A DNA stretch of 64,000 nucleotides from Euptelea pleiosperma (lineage: Eukaryota > Streptophyta > Magnoliopsida > Ranunculales > Eupteleaceae). A program made the position numbers and the translations under genes. This document shows positions 1 to 10,842 of the stretch, in pieces. The DNA lies in NCBI GenBank assembly GCA_035048495.1, contig CM068552.1:24492154-24556153 (forward strand), written 5' to 3'. How positions within the stretch are numbered: the stretch's first letter is position 1; each line of letters opens with the position of its first letter. The notes below the pieces were generated by a model that had not been told where the DNA came from, ran no database searches, and saw only the letters and a list, made by a program, of their open reading frames with translations.

Positions 1-2
1 AG

Positions 3-98
3 AGGATGAGAGGAAGGACGAAGGAAACATGGATTCAGGTAGTGAAAAAAGATTTGAGGACACATGCTTTGATGAAAGATAGAGCCTTAGATAGCATC
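3..98 (+). mobile_element. LINE reverse-transcriptase C-terminal remnant
   Basis: Frame 3 reads RGRTKETWIQVVKKDLR followed by ALMKDRALD. This matches the conserved tail RGRPKxTWxxVVxxDL...ALDR seen at the C-terminus of many non-LTR retrotransposon polyproteins. The frame stays open to a stop near position 152, but the resemblance ends after the ALDS residues. The rest of the element would lie left of the window. Identification rests on a short motif only. Confidence 0.5.
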
Positions 99-105
99 AT
101 TTTAG

Positions 106-701
106 AGTTTGTTTTGTTCTGGGGCATTGGATCATTTGGCACTGAGAGGAGGTAACTTGAGCGCTTTGAATGATCCAAGCATGTGCCAATTCAATCCAAA
201 CGAAGCCAAGAAAGAAGCTTCTTTTTTTGGCAGACAAGAAGAAGAAGGCATACCTCGATTGCTGGGGTCTTGGACAGGTGGGGTTTTGCAAAAGAACTTT
301 TTCTTATTCTTCTCCTCTTTTTGGAAGCAATCAAGGGGTTAAAGTCCAAGACGAGTTTAATAATTTGTGCAAAAACAAGAAAACAATAATAATAAAACTA
401 CTTATTGGTTTGATTCTGGCAAGTAAAACGATTTATATCGAGTTGAGCCCAAGTCAGTCAAAGTCTGATTGAGTTGAAAACAATCTAGGGTAATTTCAAA
501 TTCACCAGTGAATCTTGTCTCAAATCCAAGATGATTCCTAGTTCACTTGGGCGATCCAACTCGAGATTGTCCATGACTTAAAGCATGCTAGATAGAATAT
601 AATGACAAAACAAGATTTATCTTGCGAAACCTAAATAGTCATGGGAGGAGGAGGAAGAGAGAATGGACCACTTGCAAGGATTAATGCTCTTAGTTGGGTT
701 C
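106..701. other. No recognisable gene
   Basis: Several overlapping frames of 60-100 codons occur between 97 and 472 on both strands, but none shows a domain, and they overlap one another as expected of chance frames. I see no RNA gene or repeat structure here apart from the 8-bp duplication TTGGGTTC (694-701) that flanks the next element. Confidence 0.5.
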
Positions 702-1631
702 CAAGGTTCTAAACTTCGACTTCGCCTTGAACTTTGGTCAGTTAAAATTCGGAATTAATTCGGGGAAGTTCAATTCGATTTAGAGAATTTTTGTAAGACT
801 TTGCTAACTTAAAGAAGTTTGGAGAAGTTTTGCCAAAACATTAGTAAAATACACTGATTTTTAAGGATATGATAAAACAAGCATGATTAAGCACCTATAA
901 CTCATTATATCATAAAAAAAACCATTTGGAGCAATATAAGCAAGATTAATATCGTTTCTCATATTGACGCAAGTATCTAAAGTATTTGAATTTTTTTTAA
1001 GATGAGTTATAAGTGTTTTACCATGCCTCTTTTATCATATCCTTAAGCATCATTGTGTTTTATTATGCTTGTTTTATCATATACGGCTAATTTCTTGGAC
1101 TTTAGCATTTTTAGTACAAAAATTGCAAAAATGTGTGTTATACTTCTTATGAGTTTATGACTTAGTATCTTAGTACTTGCTTAAAAAAAGAATCTCAAAC
1201 TTTTGATACTTGTGTCAATATGAGTTAAAACGATATATTTTATTTTTTTGAGTGAAACGAAATATATATATATATTTTTTAGTGAAACGATATTAATCTT
1301 GCTTAGGTTCCTCTAAATGGTTGTTTTTAGGATATAGTGAGTTATAAGTGATTTAACATGCATATTTTATCAAATCCTTAAAAATCAGTGTGTTTTACAA
1401 ACATTTCGGCAAAATTCTCCAAACTTCTCTAAATCGGCGAATTAATTCGGCGAATTTTTGTACTGAAAAAGGCTAAACTTCGAGAAATTAGCCGAATTTT
1501 GTCGAATTAAGCGAATTAATTCGGCGAAGTTTTGGCGAATTTTTGTAATTTTTTTACTGCATGTACACTTTAATTCGGTGATTCAAAATTCAGCGAATTT
1601 CGGTCGAATTTTGGCGAATTTTAAAACCATG
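702..1631. mobile_element. Non-autonomous hAT element (foldback type), copy A
   Basis: The ends are inverted repeats: CAAGGTTCTAAACTTCG on the left and, on the opposite strand at the right, CATGGTTTTAAAATTCG (14 of 17 match). The 8-bp direct repeat TTGGGTTC flanks both ends (694-701 and 1632-1639), the duplication length of hAT transposons. The interior is rich in GAATTAATTCGG-type motifs in both orientations. It has longer inverted segments around TTTTATCATATCCTTAA and GATTAATCTTGC-like sequence, so much of it could fold back. No coding capacity is seen. A relative with the same ends lies at 45387-45904. Confidence 0.85.
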
Positions 1632-1639
1632 TTGGGTTC

Positions 1640-1967
1640 ATGGTTGTAAAATTTTGTCTGGGATTTTCTAAGTCGGTTAGATTAATCACTCTGATTTAAA
1701 TTAGGATTGGTTTCATGTGATTAGTTTCCCTGGACCGTGACCAAAGTGATTAGGTTAATCGGATTATTTGGATTATTTGGATTTTTATAAACCTATTCAA
1801 CCCCCCCCCTAGGGTGCTCAGATTGACTGAGTAAACTTGGTCTCAACGTCGAACAATCCATATCACAGATATATTTAATACAGATTCGTTTATATTAATC
1901 TAACAAAATTAAGTGCGGAAAATAAATCAATGCACATGATTTTTAACGAGGAAACCTAGTCTATTCG
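1640..1967. mobile_element. Decayed LTR fragment related to the 6245-17977 family
   Basis: The segment AAGTGCGGAAAATAAATC followed by CACATGAT...AACGAGGAAACCT (about 1910-1965) resembles AGTGCAGAAATCAAACAAC...CACATGCGATC...GTGGAAACCTTAGCC in the long LTRs at 6245 and 16481. A C-run followed by CTAGGGTG (about 1800) recalls the G-run plus CTAGG in those LTRs. Similarity is partial and no ends can be set. It abuts the truncated copia element directly. Confidence 0.35.
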
Positions 1968-1977
1968 GTCTCATATT

Positions 1978-4900
1978 ATGTTGGCTGATGGCTCCACTCC
2001 TCGAGTTTTGGGGAAGGGAAATATTCACCTTACTCCATTTGTTTCTTTAGCTTCCACTTTATTTTTGTCTAAGTTTCCCTTTAATTTGCTTTCGGTTAGT
2101 CAGCTTAGAAAATCTTTACAATGCTCCTCTCCTACTTCTTGTGTTTTTCAGGACCTCAAGACGAAGAAGGTGATTGGTTCAGGATATGAAAAAGACGGGT
2201 TATATTACTTGGCTACTGGTGGTCCTGCTTCTACGTTAAGCACCTTCGTGACCCATTTTCAGTGGCATTTTCGTTTAGGTCATCCATCTTTGTCTAATTT
2301 GCATCGAGTTGTTCCTCACTTGAATCCTGCATTTGTTTTAGATTGTGAAGCTTGTCAATTAGGCAAGCATCACCGTAGTTCTTTTCCTAGTCGCATTGAT
2401 AGTCGTAAATCTAGTCCATTTGATGTAATTCACACGAATATTTGGGGTTCGTCTGGAATAAAAAGTTAATCTGGTTTTCATTATTTTGTGACTTTTGTGG
2501 ATGATTACTTTCGTATGACATTGCCGTTTTTATTAAAGGATCGCTCGGAATTGCCTCGTGTTTGTTCACCTTCTATTACGAGATCTTAGTTCAATTTGGC
2601 AAGTCGATCAAGATTATTCGGTCTAATAACGCTTTGGAATACATACAATCTTCTATTCGGACATTTTGTGTTGACCATGGTAATATCCATCAGACATCAT
2701 GTGCTCATACCTCCCAACAAAATGGTGTTGCGGAGCGTAAGCATAGACATCTATTGGATATTGTTCGAACACTTATGTTTCATATGCATGTACCAAAGCC
2801 GTATTGGGGTGATGTTCTCACTGCATGTCACCTCATTAATCGTATGCCATCTTTTGTTTTGGCTAGGGCTTCTCCTTTCTCCTTGTTATATCCTGATGTC
2901 TTCCTGTTTAGTGTTCCTCATCGTATTTTTGGATGTGTGACCTTTGTTCATGTCGTTGGTCCAGGTCACGACAAACTTGATCCCCGGTCTGTTAAGTGTA
3001 TCTTTCTGGTTTACTCTCATACTATAGGTGCTATTGCCCTACGTCTCATCGATACTATATTAGTACCGATGTCACTTTTTTTGAGTCTACTCCATTCTTT
3101 TCGGATCTTGGAACGTCATACGACACTGATCTTGTGTCTCTTCGTCAAGGGGAGCTTCTTTCTCCCTCTACTTCCCTATGCCTATTATTTCAAGAGATGC
3201 CATTGTTTCAGTGCCACCAGGTGTTTATGTACGCATTACATCGCATGCAGTTGTTCCTTATGCCTATTATTTCAGGAGATGCCACCATTTCAGCGCCACC
3301 AGGTGTTTATGTATGCATTACATAGTGTGCAGTTGTTCCGTATGGACCAAGTATGTATGCACTCTGACGCTCCTTCTGCCTCTGACCAATCTCCTGTTTC
3401 ACCTAAGGTTCCTGCTGCGCCATCTGATGTTGATATGCCTATTGCCTTGTGGAAAGGTACTCGTGCTTGCACTCGTCATCCCATTGCTGATTTTGTATCT
3501 CTGCCCCGTGTATCTCCTACCTTTCGCAGTTTTGCCTTGTCTTTGTTTTCTGTTTTTGTCCCTAGTACTTATATGCAGGTACTCATGTCCCCCGGTTGGA
3601 AACTTGCTATGGATGAGGAGATGGCTGCCCTTCGCACGAATGATACTTGCGTTCTTGCTCCTCTCCCTTCGGGAAAGAAGACTGTTGGCTGTCGTTGGGT
3701 GTTTACCATCAAATATCTTCCTGATGGTACGGTTGAGCACCTTAAGGCTCGCTTGGTTGCTAAGGGCTATACTCAAACGTTTGGTGTGGATTATTTGGAG
3801 ACCTTCTCCTCGGTTGCTCATTTGAATTCTGTTTGAGTTCTTATTTTAGTGGATGTATGCTATGATTGGCCACTGTACCAATTGGACATCAAGAATGCCT
3901 TCTTACATGGTGACTTACAGGAGGAGGTGTATATGGAGCAACCGCTTGGATATATACATTCCGGACAATCCTCATTAGTTTGCCGCCTCAAAAAGACGAT
4001 TTATGGACTGAAACAATCACCGCGTGCTTGGTTTGATAAATTCAGTTCAGTTGTGCTGCCTTATGGGTTCATTCGCTCCGTGTCTGATCACTCTGTGTTT
4101 GTCAAAACATCGTCTTCTGGGGCTATTTGTTTGATTGTATATGTTGATGATATCATCATCACTGGCAGTGATTCTAGAGGCATCTCTGATTTGAAAACCT
4201 ATCTGTCACAGCAGTTTCATACCAAGGACTTGGGCCTCCTCCGGTATATTTTGGGCATTGAAGTTGCTCAGTCCATAATAGGCATCACACGATTTTTTCT
4301 AAGATTGGTACCCTTGGTTCCAAACTAGTTGACAGACACCAATGTATGCCACGGTTAAGCTTTATGCTGAACAGGGGCAGGTTTATGGGGATCCTAGTCG
4401 GTATCGTCTGTTGGTTGGGAAGCTTATCTATCTTACGGTTATGCGTCTAGACATCACGTTTTCTGTTGGGGTGGTTAGTCAGTTTATGCAGGCCCCACGA
4501 CAGCCCCATTGGGATGCCGTTATCCGTATATTGCGTTATCATAAAGGTTCTCCGGGAAATGGATTGCTGTATCGCCTGTCCAAGTCTGTGACTGTTATTA
4601 GATTCTCTGATGCTAATTAGGTTGGTAGTCACAATGATCGTCGCTCTACCTCAGGCTATTGTATGTTTGTTGGTGGGAATCTTGTTACTTGGCATCGTAA
4701 GAAGCAAAGTGTTGTTGCTTGTTCCAGTGCCGAAGCAGAGTACAGAGCTATAGCACACACGGCATGTGAGATTGTGTCGGTTCAGTCCTTAAAGAAATGG
4801 GGTTTGTGGTTCATTCTCCTATGCCAATGTACTGTGACAATCAAGCAGTTAGTTACATTGTCAGCAACCCAGTATTCCATGAGAGAACCAAGCATATCGA

Positions 4901-5069
4901 AGTTGATTATCACTTCATCCGTGATATGATCTTGAGTAAACAAATCACCACACCATATATATGTTCCGCAAATCAATTGGGCGATGTGTTGACGAAGGCC
5001 TTACCTCGTTCGTCTTTTTCTACTTTGTGCACCAAGCTGGGCATGTCTGATATGTACGCTCCAGCTTGA
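1978..5069 (+). pseudogene. Degenerate copia pol polyprotein
   Basis: Visible pieces, in order, are as follows. A pre-integrase zinc region has HFRLGHPS and CEACQLGKHH (about 2260-2380). The integrase core has [15 protein letters not shown] (about 2715-2760). Reverse transcriptase has [28 protein letters not shown] and the catalytic YVDDIIITG (about 3880-4165). RNase H has SSAEAEYRAIAH, YCDNQAV and RTKHIEVDYHFIRD (about 4720-4925). The frame is broken by a stop at 2467-2469, further stops, and several frameshifts between 2470 and 4800. The first integrase catalytic Asp, in the usual HSDVWG motif, reads HTNIWG (Asp to Asn). This copy cannot make a working polyprotein. Confidence 0.9.
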
Positions 5070-5076
5070 GGGGGAG

Positions 5077-5272
5077 TGTTAGAGTTTCTTTATGTAATAT
5101 GTGGGTGTGTGGTTGTGATAGGTGGGAGTAACTAAAACTTTTTAGTTACGCCCACTTAAGTGGGATACATATATATAATAACAAGAGGAGGCTGAACAAC
5201 CTAGTTCGACTCCAACTCTCATTCTCTCCATCTCTCTACCTCTCTCAAACCCTAATACTATGAAATCTAACA
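5077..5272 (+). repeat. 3' LTR of the truncated copia element
   Basis: It starts directly after the polypurine tract GAGGGGGAG with TGTTAGAGTTTC and ends TGAAATCTAACA, giving perfect 7-bp inverted termini TGTTAGA/TCTAACA with standard TG...CA ends. An A/T-rich TATA-like stretch (about 5168-5180) lies inside. No second LTR is present to the left, so no target duplication can be tested. Confidence 0.8.
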
Positions 5273-6239
5273 GAACTCTTCTCTTTCTGTGACTATTTAT
5301 GGTGGGCCATGCGGGTATTTTGCAGTGGGAATGGGACTTAGACAAGGAGATCCTCTCTCCCCATTTGCTTTTTTCTTTCGCAGAAGATGCACTTAGTAGA
5401 TGCATTAATTGGTTGCGGGACAATGGTCGAGTTTCTCCTATGGTCTCCACGTCTCGGTACATTGGTCCTTCTCATTTACTTTTTGCTGATGATATATTTA
5501 TTTTCTCTAATGGAGGAAGAGAAGTCTTAAGAATCTGGCAGATTTGCTAGATAAATACCAAGAGTCAGCCGGGCAGATCATCAATAAAAAAAAAAGTTAG
5601 CTTTTTATGGGGAGTATGGGGTCATCTAGAAGACACTACCTAGAACAATTACTGGGTATAAAGGAGGGCTCTTTACCGGAAAAATACCTTTGAGTTCCTT
5701 TAGTTCAAGTTAAAGTAAGAATACTACGTTTCGACCTTTGGTAGAGCGTATCAGAGCCAGAGCGTCTGGTTGGGTGGGAAAGCTTTTGTCATTTCAAGGG
5801 AGAATCACTCATGCCAAATCGGTACAAACAACATTCCAATTTACAATATGGCCATCTATAAATGGCCGACTATAGTATACAAGGAATGTGAGATCCTTCC
5901 TCCAGGAAGAGGATAACGGTTTCTTAAGACAAGGTGTGTAGGCCGCTTGATGAGGGTGGTCTTGGTATTCGTCGCCTAAGGGATGTTAACTTAGCACTTC
6001 TAATGAAGCTTGCGTGGAATATATTGGAGGGCAAGGATGATTGGGTCGCATTTATGAAAGGTAAATACTTCATGAAATGTGGAGACATGGTTTCCTATCA
6101 TAAATTATCCTCTATTTGGCCTGGCATTAAAGAGGCTCTTTTGGCCTAGAAGCTTCATTATTCTTGGGTGGTTGGCAATGGGAAAATAGTAGACATTTAG
6201 CGGGAGATGTAGGCCAGTGAGGTGTATTTTGATGTGCTA
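5273..6239 (+). pseudogene. LINE reverse transcriptase, left block (broken)
   Basis: Translation shows the non-LTR reverse-transcriptase motif GLRQGDPLSPFAF (about 5325-5365) and, after a frameshift, HLLFADDIFIFSNG (about 5475-5515), the catalytic ADD box. Further on comes CRPLDEGGLGIRRLRDVNLALLMK (split here only by description) and a region matching the linker before the RNase H domain. Several stops and frameshifts interrupt it. The reading frame runs into the copia LTR junction at 5272, so the N-terminal half is missing. The LINE resumes at 17983 after a large insertion. Confidence 0.85.
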
Positions 6240-6244
6240 CAGGT

Positions 6245-7777
6245 TGAAATAATCGTTCGTTCTCTTTTACACAATACCTAGAAAGGGGGGGGGGGGGTTG
6301 ATTAGGTATTAAAAATTACTTTAACCTAAATAGCTTTGCTGGTCTGGTAGGGGTAAATAAAATCGCATACTAAAATAAAATAGTTGATTGATAATGAAGG
6401 GATTATCTCAACCGACTAGAATCAAATATATTTCCGTGATATATTATCTCTGTGTCATTTGAGTTAATCAAACAATAGTGCAGAAATCAAACAACTCATA
6501 ACACATGCGATCTTTTTACGTGGAAACCTTAGCCAAAGAAAAACCATGGGACCACGTCCAGATGGAAAGTATCACTAACTGAAAAGTTCTGAGCTACAGA
6601 AGTTACCTAGGCAGCACCGTTGCAAATGCAGCTTCCAACCTTAGCCAAGGCCCACTACCGGTGCGTCCACGTCCTCTGGCTCCACGCTACGAATCCACGC
6701 ACGCCCTTCCAATCATGAAGCCTTTGCCACTTGCTCAGTTTGGTACACCCCAAACATACCTTCGATTAGTACACCCCGATCTTAATTCTCACACGACAGT
6801 CTCTATTGAGGGTGAGGAATTCAGTACACCCTGCCCCACAGTTGCTCAAGAGTGTTGAGTCACACTGGTATTCTCTGACTACTAGGTGAAGATTCTAAAT
6901 GGAAAACATAGGCAGAATATGGATTAAGCTCTCAGCTTTGATATTTGAAAGAGAAAACCTCACATGGTAAGTATTCAAAACTAGGGCTTTTTCTCTTCAA
7001 TAGCAAGGACTATTCTTAGTATAGAAAGCTTACTATTTTCTCTCTTGTTGTGTGTATTGTATAGCTCAAGAGTCTTTATCTATAAGATTATGGCCTAGGT
7101 CGTGGAAGTCGTGGGGATAAGGAACCACAAAAATCAGATCTGAAATTGACACTTTCTGTGAAGTCCAATCGATTGTATACTTGGTCCAATCGATTGTACT
7201 GTACGGATGTGTTTTTGTTCCTAAAAGCAATCGATTGTACTCATGGTCCAATCGATTGGGTACTTTAGAAGTTCTATCCCGTATGGTCCAATCGATTGGT
7301 TTTCACAGTCCAATCAATCGGATTTGGTCCAATCGATTGTAGATAAGACTCCAATCGATTGTACTCTGGGAAGTTTCTGTCCCGTAGAGTCCAATCGATT
7401 GGTTCTCACAGTCCAATCGATTGGACTTCCCTTAGTCAATATTTTTACTTCTCTTTGCACAAAATGACTAGGGTTAGTCATTTGACTTAGTTCAACCATT
7501 AATTAGATTTTACTATCCTATTCCTATGGTCATTAAGTCTCTTACCTTCCTATACGAGCGTACACGATCTTTAACAGGCGAGAAGTAGTTACTCAGATGA
7601 CTCATGTCGTCAACCGTATGATTTTTGTGATCTTCGTCTTTTAGTCTTCACGTAGTCGATGAAGAATGCGTACCACGGTAACTTCGAAGCTATACTTGTG
7701 CTTGTAGGAACAGTTACAAGTATGTTTATGGCATATGGAATCTTTGCTAAAATTAGAATAAGAAATTATTCTTTACA
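6245..7777 (-). repeat. 3' LTR of the LARD-like element
   Basis: In element orientation it runs TGTAAAGAATAATTTC...CGATTATTTCA. It matches 16481-17977 over its whole length, with many substitutions and small indels, including a 13-base G run at about 6285-6297 that is shorter in the other copy. The divergence is clearly greater than between the LTRs of the nested copia element. It carries the CAATCGATTG array at 7166-7423. The TATA box present in the other two LTRs is altered here (CTTATAGATAAAG on the minus strand). Confidence 0.85.
7166..7423. promoter_or_regulatory. Array of CAATCGATTG palindromes in U3
   Basis: Ten sites start at 7166, 7187, 7228, 7249, 7289, 7311 (variant CAATCAATCG), 7330, 7352, 7392 and 7414. 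Most are preceded by C. Gaps between starts are 21, 41, 21, 40, 22, 19, 22, 40 and 22 bp. In element orientation the array lies upstream of the TATA position. The sites sit in a degenerate tandem unit of about 61-62 bp that also repeats TTTCTGTCCCG. A promoter role is inferred from position, spacing and symmetry. Confidence 0.6.
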
Positions 7778-7790
7778 ATCTCCCCCTTTG
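7778..7790 (-). other. Polypurine tract of the LARD-like element
   Basis: On the minus strand this reads CAAAGGGGGAGAT directly before the LTR start TGTAAAG. This is the usual place and composition of the plus-strand primer site, and it fixes the element's orientation. Confidence 0.75.
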
Positions 7791-9530
7791 GCAATTCCGT
7801 GACAAAACATTAATCGCATAAAGAGTAAACAAAAAAAATTACAACCCAACCCTTTACATGTTTCATTCACTATCTCACATACTCTCGGAGATAACAAACA
7901 GATAATGAATATAAGCTTTGATCTGTTTCTTGCACATCTACCAACAATACATACCATGTAATATCATCGGCAAAAATAAATCATTAAAATCATGCAGTGA
8001 GTGATATAAATTGCATATCAGAAATATAGACATGGTAGAGAAATTAGAAAAATAAACAAGATTTTTCTCCCCCTATCGCATGCATCTACCTGTTTATCTC
8101 TTTTAATTTTTCTCTCCTCTTTTTTGTCACAGCATGACAAAGGTACAGAAATAAAGCAAATAAATAACATGCTATTAAGTACAAGTGCAATAGACAACAA
8201 GTATAAAGAATAAAAGATAAGCATGAAGCATAGTCTAAATACATAACCAGAACCATAGAGAATCTCATCAATAAAAAAAAATCTTTTCCAAATAAATTTT
8301 AGATAATTACATCATTTTTTAAAAAACTTACAACTCACAGAACTCAAACCGTATCACATCGAATAAACATCTCAAATTTGAAGTATGCCAAAATGTACAA
8401 AAGGTGAAGTTAAATGCAATGCATAATGAGTTTCAATTTGATAGGCACTAACAAATATCAAACCTTGGATTTTAGACTTAACTACTCAGTTTAATCTAAA
8501 ATAGTTCAAATGCAGTTAATCTAGGCTATTCATCAGAGCCAGTTAGTCAAACTACTTCACTTTAGTTGAATTTTCAATTTCTTTCACTTGGGTGTATTGT
8601 GATATGACTTTCCACTTCTTAGGGTACAAGACAAATTTTAGTAAAATTCTAAATATCTACTCAAAATCTGGAGGTATCCTATATCCAATCATGAAATCCT
8701 TATTAGAGCTAATAGGTTCTCACTAAACTCTCTATTTACAAGTGTATTTGCCAATGTGATTTCACATTACTTTTGTAGCAAACTTGACTATTTTTTACTC
8801 ACTTGTTTTATCAGAATTTCATTTTTCAAGTTCTCATCTTTTGACACTTGGTCGGTATGGTATCCTCTGCAGCATAAAGAATTAGATTTTTATATATACG
8901 AAGCCATACATATTTTACCACATCCACTTGAGGTAGCTCTTTCCTTGGAGAACTATCACACAAGGAGGCTAACAGTCGATTATATTGCAATTTCGAAATC
9001 AACTAAAAGCAGAAACACAACTAATTTGAAGTCATAAAAAGTAGAAGTTTATTCCTGATTCCCATAGAATACTAGTTTTGTTACATCTATCAAATCCAGT
9101 CCCAACCAATGTCAGTCAGTGTGCACGTGAATAACAAGTTAAAACTTATGAACATCCACTAACTAAGAATTAGTAAAATAGACTACTCTTCTAAATTTTC
9201 TAGACTTTTCTACAATGATCTGGTCTCAATTTACTTTGTGTCAAGTCTCTGTTCTAAAATCAATGCCTATCAAATTAAAATCAATTATGCAATGCACAAC
9301 TCTAAAACAAAATCCTAACAAAACACAAAATAATTTTTGATTTTCAAATTTTCTATTTTTGTTTTTGAATATATGAATTCAAAACAATGCAAATAAGCAA
9401 AGGTCTAAAACAAATAAAAATTTATAAAGAAAATAAAATCCTAAAACTAAACTACACGCCCAACTCACAAAAGATATGAAAATTACAGAATAAAGTAGAG
9501 TGTGAAGAACCATATTTATTCAATTAATGG
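7791..9530. other. Non-coding interior of the LARD-like element
   Basis: About 1.7 kb of A/T-rich sequence between the polypurine tract and the gag remnants. Short frames exist at 7766-7957, 8018-8271 and 8756-9037, but none shows a domain. This is where pol would be expected in a complete element; I find none of the copia motifs on either strand. Confidence 0.5.
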
Positions 9531-9538
9531 GACAAGTG

Positions 9539-9899
9539 CATGGTTCAAAGTCGATGGTTTCGTTTCGGTTTCGGTCGCGGGTGAAACCGAAACGTTTCTG
9601 TAGTTTCGGCGGTTTCGGCTCGAAACTTGGTGAAACCAAAGTAAAGGAGAGTTTCGACAGTTTCGGTAGTTTCGGGAGTTTCGGTAGTTTCGCTGGTTTC
9701 GGTCCTAAACTTGGCGAAACCATATTAGAAAGTTCAAAAAATTCTAAAAAATAATGAAACTGAGGCCGAAACTACCGAAATTGAGGCGAAATTGTCGAAA
9801 CTTAAGCGAAACTTAGTGGTTTCTAATACAAACCCGTATCTTGTCTCGGCCTATAGCGAAACCGAAACGTTTCGGTTTTGGCCGAAACTTTAAACCATG
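9539..9899. mobile_element. Non-autonomous hAT element, copy B
   Basis: Termini are CATGGTTCAAAGT on the left and CATGGTTTAAAGT on the opposite strand at the right (12 of 13). The flanking 8-bp repeats are GACAAGTG (9531-9538) and GATAAGTG (9900-9907), one mismatch. The interior is filled with TTTCGG motifs and their complement, many in runs such as GTTTCGGGAGTTTCGG. It encodes nothing credible; the frames of repeated FGSFGSF residues are a product of the repeats. It is nested in the LARD-like element. Confidence 0.85.
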
Positions 9900-9957
9900 G
9901 ATAAGTGTCACTAGACTTCATAAGGAATTCATAACAAATATAATATAGATTTTTCGG

Positions 9958-10642
9958 TCATTCCTTTCTCACCCACATGGTCTTATACCTTTTAGGTGAG
10001 TTCTTTCTCTTCGCCATTTGTTTAGGCTGTAAGGGAGAATTGACGTTTCTCTTTTTATTTGTTATTTTATTCTGAGCCCTTTGAGTCTGGGTGCCATTGC
10101 GTTTCATAAGGTTTGCAATTTCTTTCTTCAAGGCATCCGACTTTTGATGCAAGGCTGTCATTTTATGGAGTAGATCTCCTTGGTTCCCATATGATTTTTT
10201 TTTGGAATGAACCATGGTATCTCTCTTCTTTTGGAGACAATTCTTACTCAGCTGAACTCTACCCCTACAGTAATTACAACAGGTGCATGCATAACTGGTC
10301 TGGGTTTAGGTTGATCAACCTGTGGTGTGGAAGGAGCTATGACTTTTACAAATTTAGTTCCTGAAGACGATGATGTATTAACATTATCAACATATCGAAG
10401 TCCCCGTTTGTCTCCATATCTTTGTCTCATACTTAGAATCTCATTTAATTTCTCAGTGCTTTGAGAGATATAATAAGACAAGTCATTTTTCAGTTGAACT
10501 AGATAAATTCAAGTGACTTCCTCTTCTCCAGACATTCCCGATAATCAGATTCAAGAAATTTAACTTTGTCTTGGAGGCTAGCTTTTTCTTCTTCAAGCTG
10601 TCTACAAATAGTTTCATATTTTCATGCTCACTTTCAAAAGAC
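9958..10642 (-). pseudogene. Gag-like coiled-coil protein, distal part
   Basis: On the minus strand, reading away from the nested copia insertion, there is a charged helical stretch (QLEEEKASLQDKVKFLES, about 10600-10545) in a shifted frame. It is followed by RQRYGDKRGLRYVDNV and FVKVIAP (about 10420-10330), then a basic segment ending KRYKTMWVRKE with a stop at about 9958. The order of coiled coil, G-D-K-x-G-L-x-Y block and basic tail ending in W-V-R-K resembles gag of SIRE-type copia elements. A zinc knuckle is not seen. Frameshifts near 10620 and 10240 break it. Confidence 0.55.
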
Positions 10643-10830
10643 TGTTTTCAGTATGAGAGAGAATATAATATAAGATATATGGTGGGTGGAGATATTAATG
10701 TGGGTGTAATTGTTTTGACCTAGTAATATAAATAATATTGTGGGACGTTGGTAGATTTAACTCTCCAACGCTTTCCCTTCCTCTTTTTCTCTCTTCTTCT
10801 CCTCTCTTCCTGAAACCCTAAAATTCTACT
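10643..10830 (+). repeat. 5' LTR of copia A
   Basis: It begins TGTTTTCAGTATGAGAG and ends CCTAAAATTCTACT, immediately before the primer site. A TATA-like TATAAATA lies at 10727-10734, with a CT-rich segment downstream. It differs from the 3' LTR (15910-16097) at TGTTTTC/TGTTGTC, GGAGAT/GGAGGT, TTCCTC/TTCTTC and TTCCTG/TTCTTG. Confidence 0.95.
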
Positions 10831-10842
10831 TGGTATCAGAGC
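10831..10842 (+). other. Primer binding site of copia A
   Basis: TGGTATCAGAGC lies directly after the LTR. It is the standard plant retrotransposon primer site, complementary to the 3' end of initiator tRNA-Met. Confidence 0.95.

Larger units (their letters stand above)
1969..5272 (+). mobile_element. 5'-truncated Ty1/copia retrotransposon
   Basis: Protease-distal, integrase, reverse-transcriptase and RNase H segments occur in copia order, followed by the polypurine tract GAGGGGGAG and an LTR of 196 bp. The 5' LTR, gag and protease active site are absent: homology starts abruptly at about 1969, right beside an unrelated LTR fragment. To the right, the LTR abuts LINE coding sequence at 5273, so this copy probably landed in that LINE and later lost its left half. 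Confidence 0.9.

Noticed and set aside
7066..7499. Frames with repeated Q-S-I-G/Q-S-I-D-W residues on both strands, also at 17247-17546 and 60866-61240
   Set aside because: The repetition comes from the CAATCGATTG array; gaps of 40-41 bp are not multiples of three, so the repeats are not a protein repeat.
9520..9754. Frames with FGSFGSF and LPKLPKLPK repeats
   Set aside because: Product of the TTTCGG motifs inside a hAT miniature element; both strands read open for the same reason.
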